A stretch of DNA of 64,000 bases from Actinomycetospora lemnae (lineage in GTDB: Bacteria > Actinomycetota > Actinomycetes > Mycobacteriales > Pseudonocardiaceae), in contig NZ_JAQZAO010000002.1 in NCBI RefSeq assembly GCF_028737315.1, forward strand, positions 124,001 through 188,000, given 5' to 3'. Position 1 is the first letter of the stretch. Each line of letters starts with the position of its first letter. A model generated the notes under the pieces. The model was not told the origin of the DNA. It saw only the letters and a list, made by a program, of their open reading frames with translations, and did no database searches. The translations under genes were made by a program, and so were the position numbers. This document shows, piece by piece, positions 1-13,358 of this stretch.

Positions 1-1
1 A

Positions 2-283
2 CTACAGGTGCTTGTAGACCTCGGCGAGCGAGAGCCCGCGGCCGAGCATGATGACCTGGACGCGGTAGAGCAGCTGGGAGATCTCCTCGGCCAGCTTGTC
101 GTCGGTCTCGTACTCGGCCGCGATCCACACCTCGCCGGCCTCCTCGAGCACCTTCTTGCCCTGGGCGTGCACCCCGGCATCCAGAGCGGCCACGGTCCCG
201 GATCCGGCCGGTCGGTCCCGCGCCTTGCCCTCGAGCTCGTCGAAGAGCTCCTCGAACGTCTTCACGTCGAGGCATCGTCGCAC
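2..283 (-). CDS. hisE: Phosphoribosyl-ATP pyrophosphohydrolase HisE
   Basis: Complete 93-residue protein. HisE hydrolyses phosphoribosyl-ATP to phosphoribosyl-AMP and pyrophosphate, the second step of histidine synthesis, in the cytoplasm. The MazG-like all-alpha fold is visible in the acidic helices [11 protein letters not shown] and [11 protein letters not shown], which carry the metal-binding glutamates. The GTG start at 283 gives an N-terminus ([14 protein letters not shown]) that parallels mycobacterial HisE; an internal GTG six codons later is possible. hisG would be expected just beyond the left edge. The downstream HAD gene and metH are transcribed in the same direction. Confidence 0.93.
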   Translation of the reverse strand: MRRCLDVKTFEELFDELEGKARDRPAGSGTVAALDAGVHAQGKKVLEEAGEVWIAAEYETDDKLAEEISQLLYRVQVIMLGRGLSLAEVYKHL

Positions 284-346
284 GGGTGTGGAACCGGTCG
301 CACACTGCCGGCCCCATCGGGGGTGCGCCGAACGGTCACCGAGCGC

Positions 347-1044
347 TCACCGTGCGCCGGCTCGCGACCGGTGGTCGTCCCTGCTCGTCCACAACGCCGC
401 GCGCAGCTCGTCGACGGACAGCCCGACGAGGCTCTCGCGCAGCACCCGGCGCTCCCCCGGCGGTACGGACACCTCCGAAGGGACCACGACGACGGTCGCG
501 CCCGCGGCCACCGCTGAGCGCGTACCGGTGGGCGAGTCCTCCACCGCGACGCACGCGCCGGGCACGACGCCGAGCAGCTCCGCGGCCCGCAGGTACGGCG
601 CGGGGTCCGGCTTGGTCGCCGACACCTCGTCGCCGCACACGGTGATGTCGAAGAACTCCCGCCCGATGGTGTCGAGCGCGACGTCGGTCAGCTCGCGGTA
701 GGTGCTGGTGACGAGGGCGGTCGGCAGCCCCGCCTCCCGCACCGCGGCGAGGGCCTCCCGCGCGCCGGGGCGCCAGGGGAGGTCCTCGGCGAAGAGCAGC
801 TTGGTGCGCTCGAGCAGCCACCGGCCGTCGGCGGCGACGCCGTCCTCGTGACCCGGGTCGAGCCCCGCCGCGGCGCGCACGGCCGACACCGAGCGCGGCA
901 GCGACGACCCGACGAGGTCCTCGCGCAGCTCGGCCGAGAGCTCGCCGCCGAGGTGGGCGGCGAGGTCGGCCAGGGACACGTCCCAGAGCCGCTCGGAGTC
1001 GACCAGCGTGCCGTCCATGTCCCAGAGGACCGCCTGCAGGTCGG

Positions 1045-1048
<4 letters not shown>
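347..1048 (-). CDS. HAD-superfamily phosphatase (subfamily IA)
   Basis: 233 residues. Motif I is DMDGTLVDS near the N-terminus with the two catalytic aspartates. Motif II is the VTSTY serine/threonine segment, motif III the lysine of SATKPDP, and motif IV VEDSPTG. The helical cap between motifs I and II is typical of beta-phosphoglucomutase or phosphoglycolate phosphatase-like enzymes. The substrate cannot be read from the sequence. The ATG overlaps the metH stop by four bases (ATGA), so it is probably translated with metH. It might be a housekeeping phosphatase clearing a sugar phosphate or nucleotide, but that is a guess. Confidence 0.85.
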
Positions 1049-4590
<3,542 letters not shown>

Positions 4591-4596
4591 CACACG

Positions 4597-4602
4597 ATCG
4601 TA
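4597..4602 (-). promoter_or_regulatory. -10 hexamer of metH (leaderless)
   Basis: TACGAT on the minus strand ends six bases before the metH ATG at 4590, so transcription should start at or very near the A of the start codon. No clear -35 box or Shine-Dalgarno sequence is seen. It is back to back with the promoter of the PAC2 gene. Confidence 0.55.
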
Positions 4603-4652
4603 ACGTGATCGAGGAGCAGCGCCGGGCGCACTGCGAGCCTCGTCACGACACG

Positions 4653-4658
4653 TAAGCT
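4653..4658 (+). promoter_or_regulatory. -10 hexamer of the PAC2 gene (leaderless)
   Basis: TAAGCT ends six bases before the GTG at 4665. There is no Shine-Dalgarno sequence, so a leaderless transcript is the simplest reading. Confidence 0.55.
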
Positions 4659-4664
4659 GGGCCG

Positions 4665-5594
4665 GTGTCAGTCTCCGACGACCCCGGGATCCCTGCTCGT
4701 GAACTGTCGGACCCGGTCATGCTGTGTGCGTTCGAGGGCTGGAACGACGCCGGTGACGCCGCCAGCACCGCGGTCGAGCACCTCGCCCTGAACTGGGACG
4801 CCACCGAGCTGGGCGCGATCGACCCCGAGGACTACTACGACTTCCAGGTCTCGCGTCCGACCGTGCGCCTGGTCGACGGCATCAGCCGGGCCATCGACTG
4901 GCCGACCACCCGTTTCACGCTCTGCCGCCCGCCCGGGTCCGAGCGCGACCTCGTCCTCGTGCGCGGTATCGAGCCGAACATGCGGTGGCGGTCGTTCGTC
5001 GCCGAGATCATCGCCAAGGCCGAGGAGCTCGGCGTCACCACCGTCATCACCCTCGGCGCCCTGCTGGCCGACACCCCGCACACCCGCCCCGTGCCGGTCA
5101 CCGGCTCGTCGTTCGACAAGGCCTCCGCGGCCCGCTACGGGCTCTCGAGCTCGCGCTACCAGGGCCCGACCGGCATCACGGGCGTGCTCAACGACGCTTG
5201 CGTGCAGGCCGGCATCCCCGCCATCTCGTTCTGGGCCGCGGTGCCGCACTACGTCTCGCAGCCGCCCGCGCCGAAGGCCACGATCGCCCTGCTCCAGCGC
5301 GTCGAGGAGGTCCTCGACGTCGAGGTGCCGCTCGGCGCGCTGCCCGAGCAGGCCGAGAAGTGGGAGCGCACGGTCTCGGAGATGGCCGACGAGGACGACG
5401 AGGTGCGCGAGTACGTCAAGGCGCTCGAGGAGGCCGGCGACGCCGAGACCGACCTCGAGGAGGCCTCGGGCGAGGAGATCGCCGCCGACTTCGAGCGCTA
5501 CCTGCGCCGGCGCGGCCCGGGCAGCGGCTCCGGCGGGCCCGGGGGTACGGCGGGCGGTCCGCCCGGTCCCGGCAAGGGCCCCTGGGAGCGGTGA
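4665..5594 (+). CDS. PAC2 family protein
   Basis: 309 residues. It belongs to the PAC2 (proteasome assembly chaperone-like) family found across actinobacteria next to metH; the M. tuberculosis counterpart would be Rv2125. The family signature FEGWNDAGDAAS lies near residue 25 and the alpha/beta core runs to about 230. The C-terminal 80 residues are acidic, then end in a Gly/Pro-rich tail (GSGSGGPGGTAGG). No catalytic residues are recognised and the biochemical role is unknown; a chaperone role is inferred only from the fold family. The GTG start is fixed by the leaderless promoter. Its stop overlaps the next gene (GTGA). Confidence 0.88.
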   Translation: MSVSDDPGIPARELSDPVMLCAFEGWNDAGDAASTAVEHLALNWDATELGAIDPEDYYDFQVSRPTVRLVDGISRAIDWPTTRFTLCRPPGSERDLVLVRGIEPNMRWRSFVAEIIAKAEELGVTTVITLGALLADTPHTRPVPVTGSSFDKASAARYGLSSSRYQGPTGITGVLNDACVQAGIPAISFWAAVPHYVSQPPAPKATIALLQRVEEVLDVEVPLGALPEQAEKWERTVSEMADEDDEVREYVKALEEAGDAETDLEEASGEEIAADFERYLRRRGPGSGSGGPGGTAGGPPGPGKGPWER

Positions 5595-6727
5595 CCCGCC
5601 CGACCTCCGCGGCACCACCTCGCCCAGCGCTCGACCGTGTCCGCGTCGCGGCGCTCTACGCTGGGGGCTTCCTCGGCCCCTTCGGCGGCGGGATCACCGC
5701 GTCGATGCTGCCCGAGCTCGGCGCGGACCTCGGCCTCTCGCCCGCGGCGGCGTCCGCGTCGCTGACGGCCTACCTGCTGCCGTTCGCCCTGCTCATGCTC
5801 GTGTCCGGGACGCTCGGGCAGCGCTGGGGCGCGGCCCGGACGGTGCGGATCGCCTACGTCGCCTACGTCGCGGTGTCGCTGCTCGCGGCGGTGGCCGGCA
5901 GCGGCTGGCTCTTCCTCGGCGCGCGGGCGCTGCAGGGCGCGGCCAACGCGTTCACCACCCCGCTGCTGCTCGCGGCGCTGGCGGCGGCCACCCCGTCGGA
6001 GCGGCTCGGGCGCGCGCTCGGGGTGATGGGCTCCCTGCAGGCGGCCGGGATGACGTTCGCGCCGCTGGTCGGCGGGCTCGCCGCCGAGGTCGACTGGCGG
6101 GGGGCGTTCGTCGGCGTCGCCGTCGTCGCGGCCCTGCTCGCGGCGGCCGGACTGCCCGCCGACGCGGCGGGTGCACGGGACGAGCGCCCGCGGCTGCGCG
6201 ACGCGTGGCGGCCGTCGGTGCTGCGGCTCGGGCTCGTCGCGGGGCTCGCCTGGGGCGCGCTGGGCGGGCTGGCGTTCCTCGTGGCGCTGCGGGTCGAGGA
6301 CGCGTTCGCCGTCGGCGCGGGGCTGCGCGGGGCGCTGCTCACCGGGTTCGGGATCGCCGGGCTCCTCACCGCGCGCGTGGTCGGCGGCGGGGTCGACCGG
6401 CTGGGGCCCGGGGTGCTCGTGCGCGCCGGTGCGGTCGGGGGCGCGCTGCTCGTGGCCGCGGTCGGGCTCCTGCCCTCGGTGGTGGCGATCGGGGCGGTGT
6501 GGGCGGCCGCGGGCGTCGCCGCGCAGTGCGTGCTGGTCGGCGTCAACACCCTCGTGCTGCGCGGGGGGACGGCGGGCGGGGTCTCGGTGGTCCAGGCGGG
6601 GCGGTTCCTCGGGGCCGCAGCCGCGCCGGCGATCTTCCTCGGGCCCTACCACCTCTCCCCCGTCGCGGCCTTCGGCCTCGCGGGTGTGCTGCTCCTCGGG
6701 GCCGCGGTGCTCGTGCCGCGGCGCTGA
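5591..6727 (+). CDS. MFS transporter
   Basis: 378 residues with about 12 hydrophobic segments, a major facilitator permease of the cytoplasmic membrane. The loop-2 motif is degenerate (GQRWGAART) and the central loop (DERPRLRDAWRP) is short. The GTG start overlaps the stop of the PAC2 gene in GTGA, implying translational coupling. The substrate is unknown; drug or metabolite efflux is the usual role for proteins of this size and shape. Confidence 0.85.
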   Translation: MTRPTSAAPPRPALDRVRVAALYAGGFLGPFGGGITASMLPELGADLGLSPAAASASLTAYLLPFALLMLVSGTLGQRWGAARTVRIAYVAYVAVSLLAAVAGSGWLFLGARALQGAANAFTTPLLLAALAAATPSERLGRALGVMGSLQAAGMTFAPLVGGLAAEVDWRGAFVGVAVVAALLAAAGLPADAAGARDERPRLRDAWRPSVLRLGLVAGLAWGALGGLAFLVALRVEDAFAVGAGLRGALLTGFGIAGLLTARVVGGGVDRLGPGVLVRAGAVGGALLVAAVGLLPSVVAIGAVWAAAGVAAQCVLVGVNTLVLRGGTAGGVSVVQAGRFLGAAAAPAIFLGPYHLSPVAAFGLAGVLLLGAAVLVPRR

Positions 6728-6758
6728 GTCGCGGGCCCCCTCGCTCCCACGCCGCCGA

Positions 6759-7955
6759 TCAGCGCGTGCCGAGGCGGCGGGCGGCGGGCAGGGCCAGGAG
6801 CGCGGCGACCACCGCGGCGGCGACGCCGAGCCCGGCGAGCGGGCCGGCGAGGCTGCCGTCCCCCGCGAGGGCCGAGAGCAGGAACGGCACCCCGAAGCCG
6901 AGGTAGGCGCAGGCGTAGAAGGTGCCGGTCAGGGCGCCGCGCTCGCTCGGCACGGCCAGGCGCGCGACGATCGCCAGCCCCGAGGCCAGGCACAGCCCGT
7001 ACCCCGCGCCGAGCAGCAGCGCGACCGGCAGCAGCAGCGGCCAGGCCGTCAGCACCAGCGAGAGCAGCGCGAGCCCGAGCCCCGCGGCGCCGAGCGCCAG
7101 CCCGACCGGCCCCGACCACGCGGCGCCGAGCCGGCGCTGCAGCGGGGGCACCAGCGCGCCCGTCGACAGCGTCACGCCGGCGACGATCCCCGCGACGGCC
7201 ACCGCGACGCCGGGCATCTGCGGGGTCAGCAGCAGCGGCAGCACCGTCACCGCCGTCGACGGGAAGGCGAACACCCCGAGCGCGATCGGCACCACGACCA
7301 GCACGAACGCCCACCGCGTGCCCGGCGGGACGCCGAGGTTGACGAGGGGCCCGCCCGCGCGCCGGCGCTCGGGGCCGAGCGTCTCCGGGATGCCCGGCAG
7401 CAGCGCGACCGCGCCGATCATCAGCGCGACGTGCACGAGGTAGGGCAGCACGGTCGGGAGCACCACCCACTGCCCGAGCAGCCCCGCCACCAGCGGCCCG
7501 CCGGCCCAGCCCATGGCGAGCGCGATCGTCGTCAGCCGGGCCGAGCGCCCGGGCTCGGCGACCAGCTCCCCCAGCCAGGCCGTGCCGACGCTGAACACCA
7601 CCCCGGACACCGCGCCCTGCAGGAACCGCCCGAGGAAGAGCACGAGCACCGACGAGCCGGCGGCGAGGAAGAGCACCGAGACGAGCCCGGCGAGCACGAC
7701 GAAGGGCACCACGACCGGGCGGCGCCCGAGGCGGTCCGACGCCGGGCCGGAGAGCAGGAGCGCGGGGATGAGGCCTGCGGCGTAGACCCCGAACGCCGCG
7801 GTGAGGGTCGTCGGGGCGAGCCCGAGCGTGTCGCGGTAGACCAGCAGCAGCGGCGTCGGGACGTTCGTGCCGAAGGCGACGACGAAGACCACGGTCCACA
7901 GCGCCCAGGCCGGGGAGAGCGCGCCCCGCCGCGCCGAGGTCCGCACGTCCGCCAT
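6759..7955 (-). CDS. MFS transporter
   Basis: 398 residues, about 12 membrane segments, convergent with the preceding permease. Motif A is clear in loop 2-3 (DRLGRRPVV), consistent with a proton-coupled efflux carrier. ATG 7955 is chosen because an AGG-rich stretch lies upstream at normal spacing; GTG 7964 is in frame and would add three residues. The two permeases are not close copies: their loops and motif A differ. The substrate is unknown. Confidence 0.85.
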   Translation of the reverse strand: MADVRTSARRGALSPAWALWTVVFVVAFGTNVPTPLLLVYRDTLGLAPTTLTAAFGVYAAGLIPALLLSGPASDRLGRRPVVVPFVVLAGLVSVLFLAAGSSVLVLFLGRFLQGAVSGVVFSVGTAWLGELVAEPGRSARLTTIALAMGWAGGPLVAGLLGQWVVLPTVLPYLVHVALMIGAVALLPGIPETLGPERRRAGGPLVNLGVPPGTRWAFVLVVVPIALGVFAFPSTAVTVLPLLLTPQMPGVAVAVAGIVAGVTLSTGALVPPLQRRLGAAWSGPVGLALGAAGLGLALLSLVLTAWPLLLPVALLLGAGYGLCLASGLAIVARLAVPSERGALTGTFYACAYLGFGVPFLLSALAGDGSLAGPLAGLGVAAAVVAALLALPAARRLGTR

Positions 7956-7982
7956 GCCCCGCACCCTGCCGGATGGGCGGCC

Positions 7983-9398
7983 TCAGCGGGCGGTCTGCGC
8001 GGCGAGCGGATCGAGGGTGGGCCCGCGCGGGAGGAGGTCGAGCACCGCGCGCGGCGCCGGACGCGGACCGCCGAGGCCGAGGGCGACCGCCGCGCCGGGG
8101 TCGGGGACGGCGAACACGCGCCCGCCGGGGTCGACGAGGACGCCGGTCGCGGGGTCACCCGCCCCTCCGGGCGCCACGGGGAGGGCGTACGCGCCCCCGC
8201 CCGCGACCCAGGCGCCGTCGAGCGGGGGCCCGACGAGCGGGGTCGGCTCGACCGGCCCGGGCAGCCCGGGACCGGCGAAGACGGCGGTGGTGCCCGCGGC
8301 GTCGGGGCGCGCGCAGACGGTGGTGGCCGTGTCGTAGGTGACCAGGCGCGGGAAGGTGGCCGGGTAGGCGGCGACGTCGACGACCGACACCCGCGGGGCG
8401 TCGGCCAGGCGCCCGGCCGGGACGGCGGCGATGCCGGGGTCGGCGGCCGGGTCGGGGTTGGCGAACCTCGCCAGCTGGGCGACGACCGCCGGTACCTCCT
8501 GCACCCCGTCGGCGGCCACGAGGTGGAAGCGGACGCCGTCCGGGCTGACGACGGCGCCCACGGGCACGCCCAGCGCGGCGGTGCGCGACTCGGTCGGGGT
8601 CGTGCCGGTGCCGGGCACCGTGACCGGTCGCAGCGGCGGCGCCTCGGGCAGCGTGCCGAGCAGCGCCGAGCTGGCGGTGCGGGCCCGCGCGCCGGTGAGC
8701 TCGAGGCCGCGGACCACGGAGCCGGCGTCCGGGAAGATCTGCGCGCGCCGACCCGCGGTGACCAGCCAGAACCCGTCCGGCCCGCGCAGGAGCAGCGCCT
8801 CTTCGCCCGCGAGCGGACGCCCGGGTGCGGGGAGCCCGCCGAGCGCGACGGTGGTGATCACGGGGTCGGCGGCGGGGTCGGGCACCGAGGGGTCGAGGGT
8901 CGCGCGGTCGCACACCGCCCAGGCGTCGGCGATCGGGGCGGCCGGGTCGGGCAGCACCGACGGCGCGCCGGGGATGCCGGCGGGCGCGGTGCGCGGGGCC
9001 TCGGCGAGGGCGTCGTCGCGCACCGGGACGGGCGGGCCGAGGAGCCCGCCGGCGTCCGGGGCGTTGCCCGCCGCCGCGGCGAGCAGGCGCGCGGAGGTCA
9101 GGTTGAGCGCGGGGACCAGGCGGTCGGGGCCGTGCGCGACCGCGTAGAGCGCGCCGGAGGGCTCCCCGCGCACCACGGCCTCGTCGCGCCAGCCCTCGTC
9201 GCCGCGGACGAGGCCGACGACCGCGAACCCGACGAGCGCCAGCACACCGAGGACCGCGCCCACGAGCAGGGCGCGGTCCTGCCGGCGGCCGGGGTCGTGG
9301 CGCGGCGTCGGGTCGCGGCCGACCAGCGCGGACTCCAGGCGGCGCACGGCGAACCGGTGCGCCTGGACCTGGGTCGCGGTGGGCGGGTCCGACGGCAC
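7983..9398 (-). CDS. eccB: Type VII secretion protein EccB, orphan
   Basis: 471 residues, close to the usual EccB length. The N-terminus carries the family signature (TQVQAHRFAVRRLESALV followed by RDP and HDPGRRQ), then a single membrane helix at about 44-64 and a large extracytoplasmic domain with two cysteines (near WAVCDR and TTVCAR) that could form the known disulphide. EccB is the periplasmic component of the ESX membrane complex. No eccC, eccD, eccE, mycP or WXG100 gene is nearby, so it is either a detached part of an ESX system encoded elsewhere or a relic. Confidence 0.9.
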   Translation of the reverse strand: MPSDPPTATQVQAHRFAVRRLESALVGRDPTPRHDPGRRQDRALLVGAVLGVLALVGFAVVGLVRGDEGWRDEAVVRGEPSGALYAVAHGPDRLVPALNLTSARLLAAAAGNAPDAGGLLGPPVPVRDDALAEAPRTAPAGIPGAPSVLPDPAAPIADAWAVCDRATLDPSVPDPAADPVITTVALGGLPAPGRPLAGEEALLLRGPDGFWLVTAGRRAQIFPDAGSVVRGLELTGARARTASSALLGTLPEAPPLRPVTVPGTGTTPTESRTAALGVPVGAVVSPDGVRFHLVAADGVQEVPAVVAQLARFANPDPAADPGIAAVPAGRLADAPRVSVVDVAAYPATFPRLVTYDTATTVCARPDAAGTTAVFAGPGLPGPVEPTPLVGPPLDGAWVAGGGAYALPVAPGGAGDPATGVLVDPGGRVFAVPDPGAAVALGLGGPRPAPRAVLDLLPRGPTLDPLAAQTAR

Positions 9399-9458
9399 AG
9401 GGCGATGCCTACCGCATCGCGGCGCGGCGTGTGGGGCGGTCGCGGGCAGGAGCCGCGT

Positions 9459-9815
9459 CTACTCCGGCGCGCGGTGGGCCTCCAGGTCGGCGAGGTCGAC
9501 CCACTCCAGCGTGCGGGCGTGGGTGGCCTCGAGGACGACGGGCGGGGCGACGCCGCCGTCCAGGGCCTCCTTCCACCGGGTCGCGCACAGGCACCAGCGG
9601 TCGCCGGGCTGCAGCCCCGGGAAGTCCGCGTCCGGGCGGGTGAGGTCGTTGCCGCGCTCCGCGGAGAACGACAGGAACTCCGCGGTGACGCGGGCGCACA
9701 CGGTGTGCACGCCCGCGTCGTCCGGGCCGGTCTCGCAGCAGCCGTCGCGGTAGAAGCCGGTCTTCGGGTCGTGACCGCAGTCGGCGAGCTCGCCGCCGAG
9801 GACGTTCTGAGCCAT
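9459..9815 (-). CDS. DUF2237 family protein
   Basis: 118 residues. Matches the DUF2237 pattern: an N-terminal NVLGG segment, cysteines in DGCCETG, a conserved TRPDADFPGLQPGDRWCLC block and the final RTLEWVDLADLEAH. The conserved cysteines suggest metal binding or redox chemistry, but no activity is known for the family. It lies between eccB and mshC on the same strand. Start ATG at 9815. Confidence 0.88.
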   Translation of the reverse strand: MAQNVLGGELADCGHDPKTGFYRDGCCETGPDDAGVHTVCARVTAEFLSFSAERGNDLTRPDADFPGLQPGDRWCLCATRWKEALDGGVAPPVVLEATHARTLEWVDLADLEAHRAPE

Positions 9816-9834
9816 GGCCCCCGCGTACCCGGCC

Positions 9835-11085
9835 TCAGCGCAGCGTGACCCCCAGCAGCGCGTCGACGGCGTCGGCGACGCGGGTGGGGCCCTCGGGAGT
9901 CCAGCCGGCGGCGTCGCGGCGCGCGAGCACCTCGTCGGCCCAGGCGTCGAGCGCGGCCAGCGCGCCCGGGGTGTCGAGGTCGTCGGCCAGGTGGGTACGC
10001 ACCCGGGCGATCGTGTCCTCGGGGTCCGGTCCGGTCGGCGCGGCGGCGGCCTCGCGCCAGCGGTGCAGGCGCGCCTGGCCCACGGTGAGGACGTCGGCGG
10101 TCCACGACCGGTCGGTGCGCCAGTGCCCCGCGAGCAGCGCGAGGCGGATCGCCATCGGGTCGACGCGGTCGCCGCGCAGACGGGAGACGAAGACGAGGTT
10201 GCCCTTCGACTTCGACATCTTCTCGCCGTCGAGCCCGATCATCCCGGCGTGGCAGTAGTGCCGGGCCAGCGGGTGCGCGCCGGTCAGGGCCTCGGCGTGC
10301 GCGGAGCCGTACTCGTGGTGCGGGAACGCGAGGTCCGAGCCGCCGCCCTGGAGGTCGTACTGGTCGCCGAGGCGGTTGAGCGCGATCGCGGCGCACTCGA
10401 CGTGCCAGCCGGGCCGGCCCTCGCCGAGGTCGGACGGCCACGAGGGCTCGCCGTCGCGGGCCATGCGCCACAGCAGGGCGTCGAGCGGGTCGCGCTTGCC
10501 GGGACGGTCGGGGTCGCCGCCGCGCTCCGGGAAGATCTCGCGCATGCGCGCGTCGGAGTACCGCGAGACGTAGCCGAAGTCCCGCGTCGCCGTGTGGTCG
10601 TGGTACACGTCCGGGTACTGCTCGTCGTCGGCGCGGTAGGCCGCCCCGCTGGCCAGCAGCTTGCCGACCAGCTCGCTGATCTCGTCGACGGCCTCGACGG
10701 CGCCGATGAAGTCGCGCGGCGGGAGGATCCGCAGCGCCGCCATGTCCTCGCGGAACAGCGCGGTCTCCCGCATGCCCAGCACGACCCAGTCGACGGAGTC
10801 GCGGTCGGCGCGCTCGAGCAGCGGGTCGTCGATGTCGGTGACGTTCTGGACGTAGTGCACGTCGTGGCCGGCGTCGAGCCAGAGGCGGTTGATGAGGTCG
10901 AACGCCAGGTAGGTCGCCGCGTGGCCGAGGTGGGTCGCGTCGTAGGGCGTGATGCCGCAGACGTACATCCGCGCGGTGGCCCCGGGCGAGGTGGGCCGGA
11001 CCCCGCCGCTGGCGGTGTCGTGCAGGCGCAACGGCGGTGCGCTGCCGGGGATCCGCGGGACGTCGACCGATGACCACGCTCGCAT
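9835..11085 (-). CDS. mshC: Mycothiol ligase MshC (cysteine:GlcN-Ins ligase)
   Basis: 416 residues. It joins L-cysteine to 1-D-myo-inositol 2-amino-2-deoxy-glucopyranoside with ATP, the third step of mycothiol synthesis. It is a cysteinyl-tRNA synthetase paralogue lacking the anticodon-binding domain. Visible motifs: a HIGH-type THLGHA, zinc-ligand candidates in CGITPYD and [17 protein letters not shown], and the KMSKS loop EKMSKSKGN. The leaderless-type hexamer TAGGCT lies seven bases before the ATG. The presence of mshC places the organism among mycothiol-producing actinobacteria. Confidence 0.95.
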   Translation of the reverse strand: MRAWSSVDVPRIPGSAPPLRLHDTASGGVRPTSPGATARMYVCGITPYDATHLGHAATYLAFDLINRLWLDAGHDVHYVQNVTDIDDPLLERADRDSVDWVVLGMRETALFREDMAALRILPPRDFIGAVEAVDEISELVGKLLASGAAYRADDEQYPDVYHDHTATRDFGYVSRYSDARMREIFPERGGDPDRPGKRDPLDALLWRMARDGEPSWPSDLGEGRPGWHVECAAIALNRLGDQYDLQGGGSDLAFPHHEYGSAHAEALTGAHPLARHYCHAGMIGLDGEKMSKSKGNLVFVSRLRGDRVDPMAIRLALLAGHWRTDRSWTADVLTVGQARLHRWREAAAAPTGPDPEDTIARVRTHLADDLDTPGALAALDAWADEVLARRDAAGWTPEGPTRVADAVDALLGVTLR

Positions 11086-11092
11086 GACCCCG

Positions 11093-11098
11093 AGCCTA
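11093..11098 (-). promoter_or_regulatory. -10 hexamer of mshC (near-leaderless)
   Basis: TAGGCT ends seven bases before the mshC ATG at 11085; no ribosome-binding site is visible. The rest of the gap up to 11381 holds no recognisable gene. Confidence 0.5.
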
Positions 11099-11381
11099 TG
11101 CCCGCTCCCGGCGAGAAGGGCCGTCCTGGTGGCGAACCGCTCGCCGGCGCTGGACCGAAGACCGATCGGGACCCCGGCCGGGTCGTGTCGGCGGGGCGCG
11201 GCGTGGGCGAGCACGCCGGCCCCGCACGGGATGACGGACCCGGCCGGGGTGGCCAGGAGCCGCGGGGGGGATCGGCTCCAGCCACCGTCGAGCCTACGCG
11301 CTGTTGCCCCTCGTGGTCGTGACGCCCGGTTGCCCGCGATTCGTCCACCCGGTTGGGGCACCCAGCTGTCCGCTGATGTGC

Positions 11382-13358
11382 TCAGCGTCGTCGGCGGCTC
11401 GCGAGGTAGTCGCTCACCACCGCCGCGCCGAGCCCGTCGAGGTCCGGGTTGACGACCCGCCCACCGGCCCGCCGGGCCACGAGGTCGACGAACGCCTCGA
11501 GCCGCGGGTCGTCGCCGAGCATGAACACGGTCATCGCCGCGTTGAGCCGCGCGAGCGCGTCGACCTCCCCGAGCGTCGCCCGCAGCGTCTCCGGGCTCGG
11601 CGGGTAGTCGAACGTCGCGTGCCCGTCCGGCTCGAGGTGCGCGGTCGGCTCGCCGTCGGTGACGACGAGGACGACCGGTGCCGCGTCGGCGTTCTTGCGC
11701 AGGTGCCGCCCGGCCAGCAGCAGCGCGTGGTGCAGGTTCGTGCCCTGCTCCCACGCCCCCTCCAGGGCGGTCAGCTCGCCGAGCTCGACCTCCTTCGCGT
11801 GCCGGCCGAACGTGACGAGCTGCAGCGCGTCGCCCCGGAACCGCGTCGAGACGAGGTGGTGCAGCGCCAGGGCGGTGCGCTTCATCGGCACCCAGCGGCC
11901 GTCGGCGACCATCGACCACGAGGTGTCGACGCAGAGCGCCACGGCCGCGCGGGTGCGCTGCTCGGTCTCGACGATCTCGACGTCGGTGACGTCGAGGGCC
12001 CGCGGGTCGCCCGAGGCGTGCCGCATCTCCGCGTTGAGCAGGGTCCGCGGCACGTCCCACTGCTCCGTGTCGCCGAACGACCAGGGCCGCGTGGCGCCCG
12101 TGGCCTCCCCCGCCGCTCCCGACCGCTGCGTCTCGCGCTCGCCACGCCGGGTCGACAGCGATCCCACCACGTCGCGCAGCGACGACTGCCCGAGCTGGCG
12201 CAGCGCCTTCGGCGAGAGCATCAACGAGCCGTCGGCCGCGCGTTGGAACACGCCCTGGCGTTCGAGCTCGCGCTGGAGCTCCGCGAGCCGCTGCGCGTCG
12301 ACCCGCGCCTGTTCACCGAGCGTGGCCTCGAGGGCCTCGAGGTCGATGTCCTCCATGCGCGCGCCCGGGTAGGACTGCGAGAGCTGCTCGGCCAGGGCGT
12401 CCATCTGCCCGAGCTCCTCCATGGCCCGGGTCGCCTCGCCCATGCCGAGCGGGTCCTCGCCGCGGAAGCGGCCGCGGCCCTGCCAGTCCTCGCCGGGCCG
12501 CAGGCCCTGCAGCTGCTGGTCGAGACGCCCGAGCTGCTCGGCCAGCCGCGGGTCACCGAAGGCCTGCTGCATGAGGCCCTCGAGCTCGGCACGCTGCTCG
12601 GCCGACAGCGAGTTCATCATCCGCTGGGCCGCCGCCGCGCGTTCGGCGAGCAGGTCGATCAGCTCGTCGGTGTTCTGCGGGTTCTCCGGGAAGAACTGGC
12701 CGTGCTTGCCCATGAACTCGCGGAACTGGTCCGTCGTGTCCTCGCCGCGGCCGTGCGCCTCGAGCAGGTCGTTGAGGTCGGAGATCATCTCGCGGACGGC
12801 CTCGACGTCCTCGGGCGTCGCGTTCTCCATCGCCTGCTTCATGCCCTGGAAGCGCTGGTCGAGCGCCTCCCGGCCGAGCAGGTCGCGGATCTGCTCGTAG
12901 GCCTGGCGCGCCTCGGCGTTGCGCCAGTCGTAGTCCTCCAGCTCGCGGACCGCGCCCGCCGGCGAGGGCGGCAGCGCGTCGAGCTGCATCTCGCGGAACC
13001 GGGCGTCGTCGGAGTCCTCGGCCTGCAGCGAGTTGCGCTCGGCCTCGAGCGCCTGCTCCAGCAGCTCGCGGACCTCCTGCAGGGTGCCGTCGAGCCGGTG
13101 GGTGCGCTGCAGCCGGCTGCGGCGCTCGTTGAGCCGGCGCATGAGGTCGTCGAGACCCCGCTGCTCCCCCAGCCCGCGGCGCATCAGCTCCTGCATGGCC
13201 TGCCGCGGCGACGTGCCCTCCATGACGTCGCGGCCCAGCTCGTCCATCGCCTCGCGCAGGTCGAACGGCGGGGCGAGCGGGTCCGGGCCGTCGTCGTACC
13301 GGCCGTAGGAGTAGCGGCCGCTGTGCGGGCCGCCCGGATCTGTCGGATCAGCCGCCAT
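11382..13358 (-). CDS. VWA-domain protein partner of an AAA+ ATPase
   Basis: 658 residues. The long N-terminal half (about 30-420) is helical and charged, rich in Glu, Gln and Arg, with coiled-coil character. The C-terminal 200 residues form a von Willebrand factor A domain with the MIDAS motif DTSWS and the downstream TDGEPT aspartate. It overlaps the upstream AAA+ gene by 11 bases. The pair resembles magnesium-chelatase subunits D and I and MoxR/VWA systems; Rv0959/Rv0958 of M. tuberculosis appear to be the counterparts. The likely role is ATP-driven remodelling or metal insertion on an unknown client. Confidence 0.85.
   Translation of the reverse strand: MAADPTDPGGPHSGRYSYGRYDDGPDPLAPPFDLREAMDELGRDVMEGTSPRQAMQELMRRGLGEQRGLDDLMRRLNERRSRLQRTHRLDGTLQEVRELLEQALEAERNSLQAEDSDDARFREMQLDALPPSPAGAVRELEDYDWRNAEARQAYEQIRDLLGREALDQRFQGMKQAMENATPEDVEAVREMISDLNDLLEAHGRGEDTTDQFREFMGKHGQFFPENPQNTDELIDLLAERAAAAQRMMNSLSAEQRAELEGLMQQAFGDPRLAEQLGRLDQQLQGLRPGEDWQGRGRFRGEDPLGMGEATRAMEELGQMDALAEQLSQSYPGARMEDIDLEALEATLGEQARVDAQRLAELQRELERQGVFQRAADGSLMLSPKALRQLGQSSLRDVVGSLSTRRGERETQRSGAAGEATGATRPWSFGDTEQWDVPRTLLNAEMRHASGDPRALDVTDVEIVETEQRTRAAVALCVDTSWSMVADGRWVPMKRTALALHHLVSTRFRGDALQLVTFGRHAKEVELGELTALEGAWEQGTNLHHALLLAGRHLRKNADAAPVVLVVTDGEPTAHLEPDGHATFDYPPSPETLRATLGEVDALARLNAAMTVFMLGDDPRLEAFVDLVARRAGGRVVNPDLDGLGAAVVSDYLASRRRR

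Noticed and set aside
4591-4664. Cobalamin riboswitch before metH
   Set aside because: The intergenic region is only about 70 bp, holds two leaderless promoters and has no B12-box.
6171-9848. Plus-strand frame of 1225 codons opposite the MFS, eccB and DUF2237 genes
   Set aside because: Antisense to three recognisable genes and of low-complexity Arg/Gly composition.
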